64,000 bases of DNA, taken from Labedella phragmitis (lineage in GTDB: Bacteria > Actinomycetota > Actinomycetes > Actinomycetales > Microbacteriaceae). The notes beneath the pieces were generated by a model that saw only the letters and a list, made by a program, of their open reading frames with translations, did no database searches and had not been told where the DNA came from. Location of the stretch: the NCBI RefSeq assembly GCF_004078635.1, contig NZ_RZNB01000001.1, forward strand, positions 186,001-250,000, in the 5' to 3' direction. Below are positions 50,747 through 60,337 of the stretch, in pieces. Made by a program: the position numbers and the translations under genes. Every line of letters begins with the position of its first letter. The first letter of the stretch is position 1.

Positions 50747-53314
50747 ATGGCAACGAGGAGATCGACGGGGTCGGCGGGAACGCAACTCGTCGAGATCCAG
50801 GGGCGTCGCGTTCGGCTCACGAACCTCGACAAGGTGCTGTACCCCGAGACGGGAACGACGAAGGCCGACGTGATCGGCTACTACTCGGCGATCGCGCCGT
50901 ACCTGCTGCCGTACACGCAGAACCGGCCGGCGACGCGGAAGCGCTGGGTCCACGGAGTCGGCACGGCGGACGATCCGGGCGAGGTGTTCTTCCAGAAGAA
51001 CCTCGACGCGTCGACGCCGGACTGGATCGCGCGCGTCGACATCGAGCACAGCGACCACCACAACACCTATCCGCTCGTGAACGACCTGCCGACCCTCGTG
51101 TGGCTCGCGCAGATGGCGAGCCTCGAGGTCCACGTGCCGCAGTGGCGCGTGGACGGTCGTGGAGCCCGACGGAATCCGGACCGCCTCGTCCTCGACCTCG
51201 ATCCGGGGCCGGGAGCAGGCCTGCCGGAGTGCGTCGAGGTCGCTCGGAGCGCGCGCGTCATCCTCGAGGGGATGGGACTCACCCCCATGCCCGTGACGAG
51301 CGGCAGCAAGGGGATCCACCTCTATGCGCGTCTCGACGGGACGCAGACGTCGGAGCGCGTGTCGGACGTCGCACACGAGCTCGCGCGGGTCCTCGAGGCG
51401 GACATGCCCGGTCTCGTTGTGAGCGACATGAAGAAGTCGAAGCGCGAGGGGAAGGTGCTCGTCGACTGGAGCCAGAACAGCGGCGCGAAGACGACGATCG
51501 CGCCGTACTCCCTCCGAGGGCGGTCGCACCCGACGGTCGCGGTGCCGCGGTCGTGGGAGGAGCTCGACGACCCCGACCTCGGTCACCTCGACTACACGGC
51601 AGTGCTCACCCGTATGGAGAAGCGGGACGATCCGCTCGCCGTGATCCTCGACGAGGACGGCGCGGCGATCGATGATGCGGACCGGCTCACGGTGTACCGC
51701 TCGAAACGCGACGCGTCCAAGACCCCGGAGCCCGTCCCGGAGGAGACGCCGGCGCAGGGGAATGACGACACGTTCGTGATCCAAGACCACTACGCGCGTC
51801 GCCACCACCACGACTTCCGTCTCGAGCGCAACGGCGTGCTCGTGTCGTGGGCCGTGCCGAAGGGTACCCCCGGGCTCGGAGAGAAGAACCGGCTCGCGGT
51901 GCAGACGGAGGACCACCCCCTCGACTACGCAACCTTCGAGGGCAGTATCCCGAAGGGCGAGTACGGCGCCGGGACCGTGACGATCTGGGACGCGGGCACC
52001 TACGAGACCGAGAAGTGGCGGGAGAACGAGATCATCGTCACCCTCACGGGCCGCGAGGGCGGTGGACTGCGCGAGAAGGCGAAGATCGCGCTCATCCACA
52101 CCGGTCGTGGCGACGATGCGAAGAACTGGCTCATGCACCGCATGGAACTCGAGGGTACGTACACCGCGGAGGAGGGTGAGGCGCGCGATGTCGCGGGAGG
52201 AGGGAAGCGGGCGACGGGACGGAAGCAGGTGACCGACGGGAAGCAGGCGACCGACGGGTCGGGAGCGGACGCCTCCCCTGACCTCCCAGTAGCACCGGCG
52301 GCCCGGCGAACGGTCGGAGGCTCGTCGCGGTCCTCCGCGCGCCTGCCCGAGCCGATGCTCGCGACGCGCGGCACGACCTCCGATGTGAGCGATGGCGACT
52401 GGGCCTTCGAGATGAAGTGGGACGGCATCCGCTGCCTCGCGCGCATCGAGGACGGCGAGGTACGCCTCGGTTCGCGCAACGGCATCGACCTCACCGTGAC
52501 CTTCCCCGATGTGGCGGCGGCGCTCGCCGAGGCGTTCCCCGGCGACGCGGTCCTCGACGCCGAGATCGTCGCGCTCACCAAGGGCCGACCGGATTTCGGT
52601 CGGTTGCAGAACCGGCTCGGCCTCACGAAGGAGGCGGACGTCGCACGAGCTGCTGCGCAGATCGAGGCCGACGTCATGGTCTTCGACGTGCTCGAGAGCG
52701 AGGGCCGCGACGTGTCCCGTGAACCGTATTCGGAGCGACGTGCACTGCTCGAGGAGCTCGCGACCGTCCGCACGGGCACGACGTCGGGTCGCTCGCGTGT
52801 GCAGGTCCCGCCGGCCTTCGAGGGTGACGTCGAATCGGCGGTGTCCACGTCGAGACGACTCGGTCTGGAAGGCGTCGTCGCCAAGCGGACGGATTCTCCC
52901 TACCGGCCGGGCCGACGATCGAGAGACTGGATCAAGCTCCCCCACGAGCGCACGCAAGAGGTCGTCATCATCGGGTGGCGCCCCGGCAACAACTCCCTCG
53001 CCGACTCGGTGGGTTCCCTCCTCGTGGCGGTACCGGGCGATGACGGTGAGCTCGAGTACGCGGGGCGCGTGGGCACCGGGTTCACGGAGAATCACCGGCG
53101 ACGTATCCGCTCGCTCCTCGACTCGCGAGCGCGGAAGACGCCGACCGTCGACGTGCCGCGGCCCGACGCCAACGACGCGAACTGGGTCCGCGCAGACCTC
53201 GTCGGCGAAGTCACTTTCAGCGAGTGGACGCAGACCGGCCGGTTGCGACACCCCGTCTGGCGCGGTCTCCGCACGGACAAGTCACCGAAGGACGTCACCC
53301 GCGACGCCGGTTGA
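50747..53314 (+). CDS. ligD: ATP-dependent DNA ligase LigD (polymerase-phosphoesterase-ligase)
   Basis: This 855-aa multifunctional NHEJ enzyme has an N-terminal AEP-type polymerase domain (residues about 15-300) with catalytic 'VLDLDPGPGAG' (Asp150, Asp152), then the 3'-phosphoesterase domain from about 345 ('DHYARRHHHDFRLERNG', with His348 and following His residues), a variable linker of about 80 residues (490-540), and the ligase domain with the adenylated Lys557 in 'EMKWDGIRCLARI'. The POL-PE-LIG order matches mycobacterial LigD. ATG 50747 is preceded by GTGGGGC. It is divergent from ku and probably functions with it. Confidence 0.97.
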   Translation: MATRRSTGSAGTQLVEIQGRRVRLTNLDKVLYPETGTTKADVIGYYSAIAPYLLPYTQNRPATRKRWVHGVGTADDPGEVFFQKNLDASTPDWIARVDIEHSDHHNTYPLVNDLPTLVWLAQMASLEVHVPQWRVDGRGARRNPDRLVLDLDPGPGAGLPECVEVARSARVILEGMGLTPMPVTSGSKGIHLYARLDGTQTSERVSDVAHELARVLEADMPGLVVSDMKKSKREGKVLVDWSQNSGAKTTIAPYSLRGRSHPTVAVPRSWEELDDPDLGHLDYTAVLTRMEKRDDPLAVILDEDGAAIDDADRLTVYRSKRDASKTPEPVPEETPAQGNDDTFVIQDHYARRHHHDFRLERNGVLVSWAVPKGTPGLGEKNRLAVQTEDHPLDYATFEGSIPKGEYGAGTVTIWDAGTYETEKWRENEIIVTLTGREGGGLREKAKIALIHTGRGDDAKNWLMHRMELEGTYTAEEGEARDVAGGGKRATGRKQVTDGKQATDGSGADASPDLPVAPAARRTVGGSSRSSARLPEPMLATRGTTSDVSDGDWAFEMKWDGIRCLARIEDGEVRLGSRNGIDLTVTFPDVAAALAEAFPGDAVLDAEIVALTKGRPDFGRLQNRLGLTKEADVARAAAQIEADVMVFDVLESEGRDVSREPYSERRALLEELATVRTGTTSGRSRVQVPPAFEGDVESAVSTSRRLGLEGVVAKRTDSPYRPGRRSRDWIKLPHERTQEVVIIGWRPGNNSLADSVGSLLVAVPGDDGELEYAGRVGTGFTENHRRRIRSLLDSRARKTPTVDVPRPDANDANWVRADLVGEVTFSEWTQTGRLRHPVWRGLRTDKSPKDVTRDAG

Positions 53315-53324
53315 CGGAATCGGC

Positions 53325-54263
53325 TCAGACCGGTGATGGCTCCGAAGCGGGAACGGGAGCCGGTTCCGCGGCGGCCTCCCGATGGCGACGCTCGATGGCC
53401 TGCCCGGCGTAGCTCGCCGCGATGATGAGAACCGCGCCGCCGACGCCGACCGGCCCGATGACCTCGCGGGCGATCACGATGCCCGCCAGAAGCGCCCACA
53501 CGGGCTCCGTGCCCATGAGAATGCTGGCTCGGGAGGCGGACGTCCGCCGCACGGCCCACAGCTGCACGACGAAGGCGAAGAGCGAACACAGCACACCGAG
53601 GAAGAGGACGTCGAACCAGCCGCCCGCGTCGAGTCGCAGGGCGGCCGCCGGGAGCGCCGGCCCCGCCAGCAGTGAGAACGTCGCCGCACAGACGAGCATC
53701 TGCACGAGCACGACACCGAGGGAGCTCTCCGTGCGGCCGCGTGTGAGGTGACCGCTCGCCGTCACGTGCACGGCTCGCACGACGGCCGCCGCGATGACGA
53801 GCGCATCACCGGCGGTCGGCGCTCGGAGGCCGCCATCGGAGACGAGCAGGGCGACGCCCACCACGGCTGCCACGGCGGCGATGAAGTAGGAGCGCGGCAG
53901 CCAGGCGCGCGAGGCGACGCCCTCGAGGACGGGCGTCATGACGAGCGCGAGGCTGATGAGCAGGCCGGCGTTCGTCGCCGAGGTCAGGTGCACGCCCCAC
54001 GTCTCGAGACCGATGATCGCGGCTTGTGAGAATCCGAGCCCGGCAGCGATCACGAGGCCTCGACCCCGGGGCAGTCGTTCCCGGCGAGCGAGGCACAGGA
54101 CGCACGTCGCGGCAGCTGCGACGAGGAAACGCAGTGCGACCGCCGCTGGGACGCCGGTCTCAGCCGCGAGATCCTTCGCGGCGAGGAAACTCGCCCCCCA
54201 CACGGCCGCGACTCCGAGGAGGAGCAGATCGACGATGAGATCGGGACGGGAACGGCGAGCCAT
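53325..54263 (-). CDS. EamA/DMT-superfamily transporter
   Basis: This 312-aa protein has two tandem EamA repeats, about ten membrane helices, and the family opening 'LLLLGVAAVWGASFLAAKDLA'. Second-repeat sequence 'SASRASILMGTEPVWALLAGIVIARE' is characteristic. Such proteins export metabolites or drugs. It lies 71 bp from, and divergent to, a LysR regulator that probably controls it. The ATG at 54263 fits the first helix. Confidence 0.9.
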   Translation of the reverse strand: MARRSRPDLIVDLLLLGVAAVWGASFLAAKDLAAETGVPAAVALRFLVAAAATCVLCLARRERLPRGRGLVIAAGLGFSQAAIIGLETWGVHLTSATNAGLLISLALVMTPVLEGVASRAWLPRSYFIAAVAAVVGVALLVSDGGLRAPTAGDALVIAAAVVRAVHVTASGHLTRGRTESSLGVVLVQMLVCAATFSLLAGPALPAAALRLDAGGWFDVLFLGVLCSLFAFVVQLWAVRRTSASRASILMGTEPVWALLAGIVIAREVIGPVGVGGAVLIIAASYAGQAIERRHREAAAEPAPVPASEPSPV

Positions 54264-54334
54264 AGCGCCACTGTGCCGGAGCGCTACCCGAAAGAACAAT
54301 GGGCATCATCTTGACCGACGCGTAAGGTCAACTT

Positions 54335-55261
54335 ATGGATCCGGCGCGTCTCCGATTGCTCAGAGAGCTCGGCGATCGGGGCAGCGTCGCGGCCGTCGCC
54401 CTGGCCATGCACGTCAGCGCGTCGGCCGTCTCGCAGCAGCTCGCCGCGCTTCAGGCGGCCGTGCCGGTTCCGCTCACGGTGAAGCGCGGGCGACGATTGG
54501 TGCTCACGGATGCCGGTGAGGCCCTCGCCGTCGCAGGGACGCGCGTCGAGGAGGCGCTCGCCGAGGCGTGGGACGCCGTCGGCTCTTTCCTCGACCACGA
54601 CGATCGTCCGGTGAGCGTCGCCGCCTTCCACAGCGCCGGGCTCGCCTTCTTCGGGCCACTCCTCGCTCGACTGAGCGGAGGCCCGCGCGTCTCCCTCGCC
54701 GACGCGGATGTCGCGCAGGACCGGTTCGCGGGACTCACGGCCGACTACGACATCGTGCTCGCCCACCGGCTCCCGCACCACCCGGAGTGGCCGTCGGAAC
54801 GACTCGTCGTGACGCCGCTCCTCGCGGAGCCGCTCGACATAGCGGTGCACGCCGATCATCCTCTGGCCGGTCGGGCGGAGATCCGGCCGGACGATCTGCG
54901 CGGCGAGCGATGGATCTCGACGCACGAGGGCTTCCCGCTCGCTGGGGTCCTCGATCATCTCGGTGCCCTCGTCGGCGAGGCGCCCCGGATCGATCACCGC
55001 ATCAACGAGTTCTCCGTCGCTGCGAGCGTGGTGCGGACGGGCGCGGCGATCGCCGTGATGCCGCGGACGACCGCGGCGCCGCTCGCCGTGGACGGCATGG
55101 TCCTCCGGCCCGTCGCTGGTGCTCCCCTCGTGCGGCACGTCGACGTCCTCGCGCGACCTGATGCCCTCGCACGAACGACGGTCCGCTCGGTGCTCACCGC
55201 CCTCAGCGACGTCGCTGCCTCCGCGGCCGAGCCGTCGCTCGTGGAGCGGCGCGCGCGGTAG
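54335..55261 (+). CDS. LysR-family transcriptional regulator
   Basis: This 308-aa LysR regulator has an N-terminal winged helix-turn-helix ('LRLLRELGDRGSVAAVALAMHVSASAVSQQLAALQ', with recognition core 'VSASAVSQQLAAL') and a C-terminal periplasmic-binding-like effector domain. The 'LVLTDAGEALA' block links them. ATG 54335 follows AAGGT. It is divergent from the EamA transporter and is likely its activator. The ligand is unknown. Confidence 0.93.
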   Translation: MDPARLRLLRELGDRGSVAAVALAMHVSASAVSQQLAALQAAVPVPLTVKRGRRLVLTDAGEALAVAGTRVEEALAEAWDAVGSFLDHDDRPVSVAAFHSAGLAFFGPLLARLSGGPRVSLADADVAQDRFAGLTADYDIVLAHRLPHHPEWPSERLVVTPLLAEPLDIAVHADHPLAGRAEIRPDDLRGERWISTHEGFPLAGVLDHLGALVGEAPRIDHRINEFSVAASVVRTGAAIAVMPRTTAAPLAVDGMVLRPVAGAPLVRHVDVLARPDALARTTVRSVLTALSDVAASAAEPSLVERRAR

Positions 55262-55291
55262 CGGCACCCCCCGGGGGCCACACGGTAGCGT

Positions 55292-56077
55292 GTGCTCGTG
55301 TATCCGAGCGACGTGGATGAGCAGGCGATCGTCGTGCGACTGCGCTCGGCCGGTTGCGTCTTCGCGGAGGACGAGGCGCGGCTCCTCCGAGAAGCGGCGA
55401 CCGACGTCGGGGGACTCACGGAGCTCGTCGACCGACGTGTCTCAGGGACGCCGCTCGAGTACGTCCTCGGGTGGTCGGAGTTCCGCGGTCTTCGGATCGC
55501 CGTCGATGACGGGGTCTTCGTCCCGAGACGGCGCACGGAGTTCCTCGTCGACCTCGCGCTCGCGGAGGTGCGTTCCTCCTCGGTCGTCGTCGACCTGTGC
55601 TGCGGGGCCGGCGCGCTTGCCGCGGCCGTATGCGCCGAAGGTGCGAGCACGAACGTCGCCGCGGCGGACATCGATCCCGCCGCCGTCGCGTGTGCTCGGC
55701 GCAACCTCGACGCCGACCGGGTCTTCCTCGGCGATTTGTTCGCGGCGCTCCCGAGCGCATCGCGCGGTCGTCTCGACGTCCTCGTCGTCAACGCTCCGTA
55801 CGTCCCGACGGCGGAGATCACGTTCATGCCATCCGAGGCGCGGAACTTCGAAGCCACCGTCGCCCTCGACGGCGGGTACGACGGCCTCGACGTGCATCGA
55901 CGCGTCGCCGCCGAGGCCGCCGAGTGGCTGGTGCCGGGCGGGTTCCTCGTGATCGAGACGAGCGAACGGCAGGCCGAACGCACGAGGGCGCTCTTCGCCG
56001 ATCAGGGGTTCGCCGCCGACGTCCGTCGGGACGAGGATCGCGACGCGACCGCCGTGACGGCTCGCGCGCCGCGGTGA
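55292..56077 (+). CDS. HemK/PrmC-like N5-glutamine methyltransferase paralogue
   Basis: This 261-aa methyltransferase resembles PrmC/HemK in layout: 'RVSGTPLEYVLGWSEFRGLRI', 'VFVPRRRTEFLVD', motif I 'VVDLCCGAGALAAAV' and motif IV 'LVVNAPYVPTAEI'. The catalytic NPPY of PrmC is changed to NAPY and motif I 'VVDLCCGxG' differs from 'VLDLGTGSG', so it is more likely a paralogue with another substrate than the release-factor enzyme. Start is a GTG at 55292 (55298 also possible). It follows the LysR gene by 30 bp. Confidence 0.85.
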   Translation: MLVYPSDVDEQAIVVRLRSAGCVFAEDEARLLREAATDVGGLTELVDRRVSGTPLEYVLGWSEFRGLRIAVDDGVFVPRRRTEFLVDLALAEVRSSSVVVDLCCGAGALAAAVCAEGASTNVAAADIDPAAVACARRNLDADRVFLGDLFAALPSASRGRLDVLVVNAPYVPTAEITFMPSEARNFEATVALDGGYDGLDVHRRVAAEAAEWLVPGGFLVIETSERQAERTRALFADQGFAADVRRDEDRDATAVTARAPR

Positions 56078-56111
56078 CTCGCCTCTCGACGAGGTCGGCG
56101 ACGGTGAAACG

Positions 56112-57506
56112 TCAGGCGCGGCGCGCGGCGTACTGCTCGCGGACGACGGCCACCGGCCCGGCCGCGAGCTCAGCGACCGTGTCGACGCCCCACTCCGGCA
56201 GGGCGCCGAGGGCGACCCACGCCGCCTGACGCGCCGCTCCGTTCGCGACGTACTCCCCCGGCGCCGGCACGCTGATGGGGACGTCGAAGATCGTCGCGGC
56301 GATCGCACGGACGGCGGGGTTCATCGCCGCTCCCCCGATCAGGAGAACCCGGGAGGCGTCGACGCCGAGCGCGCGGTGCGCGTCGAGACCGTCGGCGAGT
56401 CCGCACAGCATGCCCTCGATCGCGGCGCGGGCGAGGCCCGGGCGGGTGAAGGTCGTCCGCGTCATCCCGAACAGCGTCGCCGTCGCGTCGGGGAGATCGG
56501 GGGTCCGCTCACCGTCGAAGTAGGGCTGCAGCACGAGGCCCCCGACACCTGGCTCGGCCTCGAGAGCGATTCGTGCGAGTTCGTCGAAGTCGACGCCCAG
56601 GACGGCGGCGACCGTGTCGATGACTCGCGCGGCGTTGAGCGTCGCGGAGAGCGGGAGGAAGCGACCGGTGGCGTCGGCGAACCCGGCGACCGTTCCGGTG
56701 GTGTCGCGGACGGGTGCGTCGGACACCGAGAAGACGGTGCCCGACGTGCCGATCGACACGACGACGTCGCCGGGACCGGCGGAGAGACCGAGCGCTGCGC
56801 CCGCGTTGTCGCCGGCTCCCGCGCCCACGAGGGCACCGGCCGGCGTGCGCCCGGCCGACTCGGACGGGCCGAGCACGCGCGGGAGGATCGCGTCGTGGCC
56901 GAGGGCGGCGGTGAGCAGCTCGCGGTCGTACTCCCCCGTCGTCGGCGACCAGTAACCGGTGCCCGAGGCGTCCGAGCGGTCGGTCGTGAGCTCCTCGAGC
57001 GCGGGACCGAGCTCGCTCTCGTCGGCGGGACCGAATCCGCGGAGACGCCAGCTGAGCCAGTCGTGCGGGAGGGCGACGGCGGCGACGCGTGCGGCGTTCT
57101 CGGGCTCGGCGTCGCGCAGCCAGCGCAGCTTCGTGATCGTGAAGGAGGCGACGGGCACGAGACCGGAGCGGGCGACGAGCTCGTCGGCCCCGAATTCGGC
57201 GATGAGATCGCGCGCCGCTGCCGCGCTGCGGGTGTCGTTCCAGAGCAGGGCGTCGCGGATGACGCGTCCGTCGGCGTCGAGGGCGACCATTCCGTGCTGC
57301 TGGCCGGCGACCGCGACGGCGGCCACGTCGTCGAGTCCGCCGGCCGCGGCGGCGGCGTCACCGAGGGCCGTCCACCATGCAGCGGGGTCGACCTCCGTGC
57401 CGTCCGGATGGCTCGCGCGCCCATCGCGGACGAGCGCTCCGGTCTCCGCATCGCGGATGACGACCTTGCAGCTCTGCGTGCTCGAGTCGATGCCGGCTAC
57501 CAGCAT
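56112..57506 (-). CDS. xylB: Xylulokinase
   Basis: This 464-aa FGGY-family kinase phosphorylates D-xylulose to D-xylulose-5-phosphate. Motifs are '[20 protein letters not shown]' near the N-terminus, '[14 protein letters not shown]', '[15 protein letters not shown]' and '[18 protein letters not shown]'. It lies 185 bp downstream of xylA on the same strand; a REP-like inverted repeat occupies the gap. Together they convert imported xylose to the pentose-phosphate pathway. Confidence 0.95.
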   Translation of the reverse strand: MLVAGIDSSTQSCKVVIRDAETGALVRDGRASHPDGTEVDPAAWWTALGDAAAAAGGLDDVAAVAVAGQQHGMVALDADGRVIRDALLWNDTRSAAAARDLIAEFGADELVARSGLVPVASFTITKLRWLRDAEPENAARVAAVALPHDWLSWRLRGFGPADESELGPALEELTTDRSDASGTGYWSPTTGEYDRELLTAALGHDAILPRVLGPSESAGRTPAGALVGAGAGDNAGAALGLSAGPGDVVVSIGTSGTVFSVSDAPVRDTTGTVAGFADATGRFLPLSATLNAARVIDTVAAVLGVDFDELARIALEAEPGVGGLVLQPYFDGERTPDLPDATATLFGMTRTTFTRPGLARAAIEGMLCGLADGLDAHRALGVDASRVLLIGGAAMNPAVRAIAATIFDVPISVPAPGEYVANGAARQAAWVALGALPEWGVDTVAELAAGPVAVVREQYAARRA

Positions 57507-57594
57507 GGGATGTCCTGTCTCGTGTTCGTGGGAGGCGCTCGTCGCCGGTCCCAGCGCAAGGGTAGTGGGCCGACCTGTTGTCCGCGCCCGTCTC

Positions 57595-57662
57595 GGTCGC
57601 TGAGCCTGTCGAAGCGTCTCTCGCTCTCGGGAGCTCGAGACCCTTCGACAGGTTCAGGGACC
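57595..57662. repeat. Inverted-repeat (REP-like) element between xylA and xylB
   Basis: A 22-bp sequence at 57595-57616 is followed by a near-complementary 22-bp sequence at 57641-57662, separated by 24 bases. The left arm is also found once, with a single change, in the gyrB-gyrA gap at 42693-42714. The structure resembles intergenic REP sequences and may fold into a hairpin on the xylAB transcript. Confidence 0.7.
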
Positions 57663-57691
57663 GTGGGATCGGGTCCCGGGTGAGAACGACG

Positions 57692-58885
57692 TCAGCCGCG
57701 GGCGCCCATGAGGTGCTCGAGCGCGAGCTGCTGCAGGCGGACGAAGCCGAAGCCCTTGCCGTGGAAGTACGCGTCGGCGTCGAAGTCCTCGTAGGCCGAG
57801 CGGTCCGCGAGGACGTCGTCGTACGACTCGCCCTCTCCGAGGGTCGGGGTGCTCAGCTCGGCGACGCGAGCGGCCTCGAGCGCCTCCTGGACCTCGGGGT
57901 CCGCGCGGAAGGCCTGGGCGCGCTCCTTGAGGAGCAGGTACATCCGCATGTTCGCGGCGGCGGACTCCCAGACGCCCTTGTCGTCCTCGGTGCGGCTCGG
58001 CTTGTAGTCGAAGTGGCGGGGACCGTCGTACGCGGGTCCGCCGTTCACGCCGCCGTGCTCGAGCAGGTCGACGAGCGAGAACGCGTTCTGAAGGTCGCCG
58101 TGGCCGAAGACGAGGTCCTGGTCGTACTTGATGCCGCGCTGACCGTTGAGGTCGATGTGGAAGAGCTTGCCCTGGTAGAGCGCCTGGGCGATGCCCGCCG
58201 TGAAGTTGAGTCCCGCCATCTGCTCGTGACCGACCTCGGGGTTCACACCGACGAGCTCAGGGCGTTCGAGCGTGTCGATGAACGCGATCGCGTGGCCGAG
58301 CGTCGGGAGCAGGATGTCGCCGCGGGGCTCGTTCGGCTTCGGCTCGATCGCGAAGCGGATGTCGTAGCCCTTGTCGGTGACGTAGTCGCCGAGGAGGTTG
58401 ACGGCCTCGCGGTAGCGCTCGAGCGCGGCCTGGATGTCCTTCGCGGCGTCGTACTCGGCGCCCTCGCGGCCGCCCCACATGACGAACGTCTTCGCACCGA
58501 GCTCGGCGGCGAGGTCGATGTTGCGGAGCACCTTGCGGAGGGCGAAGCGGCGGACGGCGCGGTCGTTCGACGTGAAACCGCCGTCCTTGAAGACGGGCGC
58601 GGAGAAGAGGTTGGTCGTGACCATGGGGACGACGAGGCCGGTGTCGGCGAGGACCTTCTTCAAGCGGTCGATCTGCGTCTGACGCTCGGCGTCGGACGAG
58701 CCGAAGGCGAAGAGGTCGTCATCGTGGAAGGTGAGGCCGTAAGCGCCGAGCTCCGCGAGCTTCTCGACGCCGCGGACGACGTCGAGGGCTTCACGAGTGG
58801 GGCCGCCGAACGGGTCCGCACCCGTGTAGCCGATGGTCCAGAGACCGAAGGAGAATCGGTCGGCGGGCGTGGGGGTGAGGGACAT
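57692..58885 (-). CDS. xylA: Xylose isomerase
   Basis: This 397-aa TIM-barrel enzyme interconverts D-xylose and D-xylulose (and D-glucose/D-fructose in many homologues). It is about the usual actinobacterial class I length. The active-site blocks are '[14 protein letters not shown]' with the catalytic His, '[16 protein letters not shown]' with metal-binding Glu residues, '[16 protein letters not shown]' and '[20 protein letters not shown]'. ATG 58885 is preceded by ACGGAACC. It is the first gene of xylAB and divergent from the ABC-transporter genes. Confidence 0.97.
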   Translation of the reverse strand: MSLTPTPADRFSFGLWTIGYTGADPFGGPTREALDVVRGVEKLAELGAYGLTFHDDDLFAFGSSDAERQTQIDRLKKVLADTGLVVPMVTTNLFSAPVFKDGGFTSNDRAVRRFALRKVLRNIDLAAELGAKTFVMWGGREGAEYDAAKDIQAALERYREAVNLLGDYVTDKGYDIRFAIEPKPNEPRGDILLPTLGHAIAFIDTLERPELVGVNPEVGHEQMAGLNFTAGIAQALYQGKLFHIDLNGQRGIKYDQDLVFGHGDLQNAFSLVDLLEHGGVNGGPAYDGPRHFDYKPSRTEDDKGVWESAAANMRMYLLLKERAQAFRADPEVQEALEAARVAELSTPTLGEGESYDDVLADRSAYEDFDADAYFHGKGFGFVRLQQLALEHLMGARG

Positions 58886-59143
58886 GGTGGTTCCGTTTCT
58901 CAACGTCATTGGTGATAAGTAGTCAGTCACAACATATCCTCGACGCTCGTGTGTGTCAAAGCTCGGGGTCGGAGAGTTCGAGCGGCGAAGGTCACGCGGA
59001 GGTCTCGATTTCGACGCCCTTTCGACCGAGCGCTAGGTGAGCCGGTTCTCCGGTGCTATATGTTGACCCAGGCAACTTACACGGAACCGCACCGAAGCGG
59101 ATTCCCGAGTTGCCGGTCACATTTCAGAGAGGAAATGACACCG
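58886..59143. promoter_or_regulatory. Divergent xyl promoter region with candidate operator
   Basis: These 258 bp separate xylA from the sugar-binding protein gene and should contain both promoters. GTTGACCCAGGCAAC (59062-59076) is a near-palindrome (GTTG.CC/GG.CAAC) located over a TATATG -10-like hexamer. It is a candidate site for the ROK regulator at 63129 or a LacI-type repressor. Confidence 0.45.
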
Positions 59144-60265
59144 ATGTCCGTAACGAAGAAGTTGCTCGGCCTGACACTCGCCGGAGGCCTCATCATCGGG
59201 CTCGCCGCGTGCGACGCCCCGGCCGAATCCGGGGCGGGAGGCGGAGGAGGCGAAGCCGCCGAGATCGAGAGCGTCGGGATCTCGATGCCCACGCGTGAAC
59301 TCGAGCGGTGGATCAACGACGGCGAGCAGTTGAAGGCGAACCTCGACGACGCCGGCTACACGACGGATCTCCAGTACGCGGAGAACGACACCGACACCCA
59401 GATCAGCCAGATCCAGAATCAGATCGCCTCGGGAGCCGACGTTCTCGTCATCGCGGCGATCGACGGCTCCGTCCTCGCGCCCGTGCTGCAGGACGCCGCC
59501 GACGAGGGCATCACGGTGATCGCCTACGACCGCCTCATCAACGGCACCGAGAACGTCGACTATTACGCGACGTTCGACAACTACCTCGTCGGTCAGCTGC
59601 AGGGCCAGTACATCGTCGACCAGCTCGACCTCGACAACGAGGAGGGTCCGTTCAACCTCGAGCCCTTCGCCGGCAGCCCCGATGACAACAACGCGAAGTT
59701 CTTCTTCTCCGGTGCCTGGGACGTCCTGAAGCCGTACATCGACGAGGGCAAGCTCGTCGTGAAGTCGGGCAAGGAGCCCGCGTCGAACGACGACTGGGCA
59801 TCCATCGGCATCCAGGGCTGGGAGAGCGCCGGGGCGCAGGACGAGATGGAGAACCGTCTCGCCACCTTCTACACGGACGACCAGGTCGACGTGGTCCTCT
59901 CCCCGAACGACAGTCTCGCTCAGGGCATCGCCGAGGCGCTCGCGTCCTCCGGCTACACGCCGGGCACCGACTGGCCGCTCCTCACGGGACAGGACGCCGA
60001 CAAGGCGAGCGTCATCAACCTCCTCGCCGACAAGCAGTCGATGACGGTCTGGAAGGACACCCGCAAGCTCGGCGAGCAGGTGTTCTCGATGATCGAGGCG
60101 CTCAAGGCCGGCGACGACCCCGAGGTCAACGACGAGGAGACCTACGACAACGGCGAGAAGGTCGTGCCGTCGTACCTCCTGACGCCGGAGGTCGTGGTCA
60201 AGGACGACGTGCAGTCGAAGCTCATCGACTCCGGCTTCCTCACCGCAGGAGACGTCGGACTCTGA
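59144..60265 (+). CDS. Sugar ABC transporter substrate-binding lipoprotein (ChvE/XylF-like)
   Basis: This 373-aa protein has a lipoprotein signal peptide ('KKLLGLTLAGGLIIGLAAC', lipobox LAAC with Cys23) and a Gly-rich spacer, then a periplasmic-binding-protein fold of the multiple-monosaccharide ChvE type: 'NDTDTQISQIQNQIASGADVLVIAAIDG' (key 'DTQISQIQNQIASG'), 'IAYDRLI' and 'DVVLSPNDSLAQGIAEAL'. It delivers sugar, probably xylose, to the ABC transporter encoded next. The ATG at 59144 is preceded by AGAGAGG; ATG 59135 is possible. Confidence 0.93.
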   Translation: MSVTKKLLGLTLAGGLIIGLAACDAPAESGAGGGGGEAAEIESVGISMPTRELERWINDGEQLKANLDDAGYTTDLQYAENDTDTQISQIQNQIASGADVLVIAAIDGSVLAPVLQDAADEGITVIAYDRLINGTENVDYYATFDNYLVGQLQGQYIVDQLDLDNEEGPFNLEPFAGSPDDNNAKFFFSGAWDVLKPYIDEGKLVVKSGKEPASNDDWASIGIQGWESAGAQDEMENRLATFYTDDQVDVVLSPNDSLAQGIAEALASSGYTPGTDWPLLTGQDADKASVINLLADKQSMTVWKDTRKLGEQVFSMIEALKAGDDPEVNDEETYDNGEKVVPSYLLTPEVVVKDDVQSKLIDSGFLTAGDVGL

Positions 60266-60337
60266 TCCCGGGATGATCCGGGGCGGCGTTCGCGTCGCCC
60301 CGGATCGCCGCGCCACCACACGAAAGGGGTGACGTCC

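Noticed and set aside
50735-53251. An 838-codon minus-strand frame across ligD
   Set aside because: It is the complement of the LigD gene, whose catalytic motifs are intact on the plus strand.
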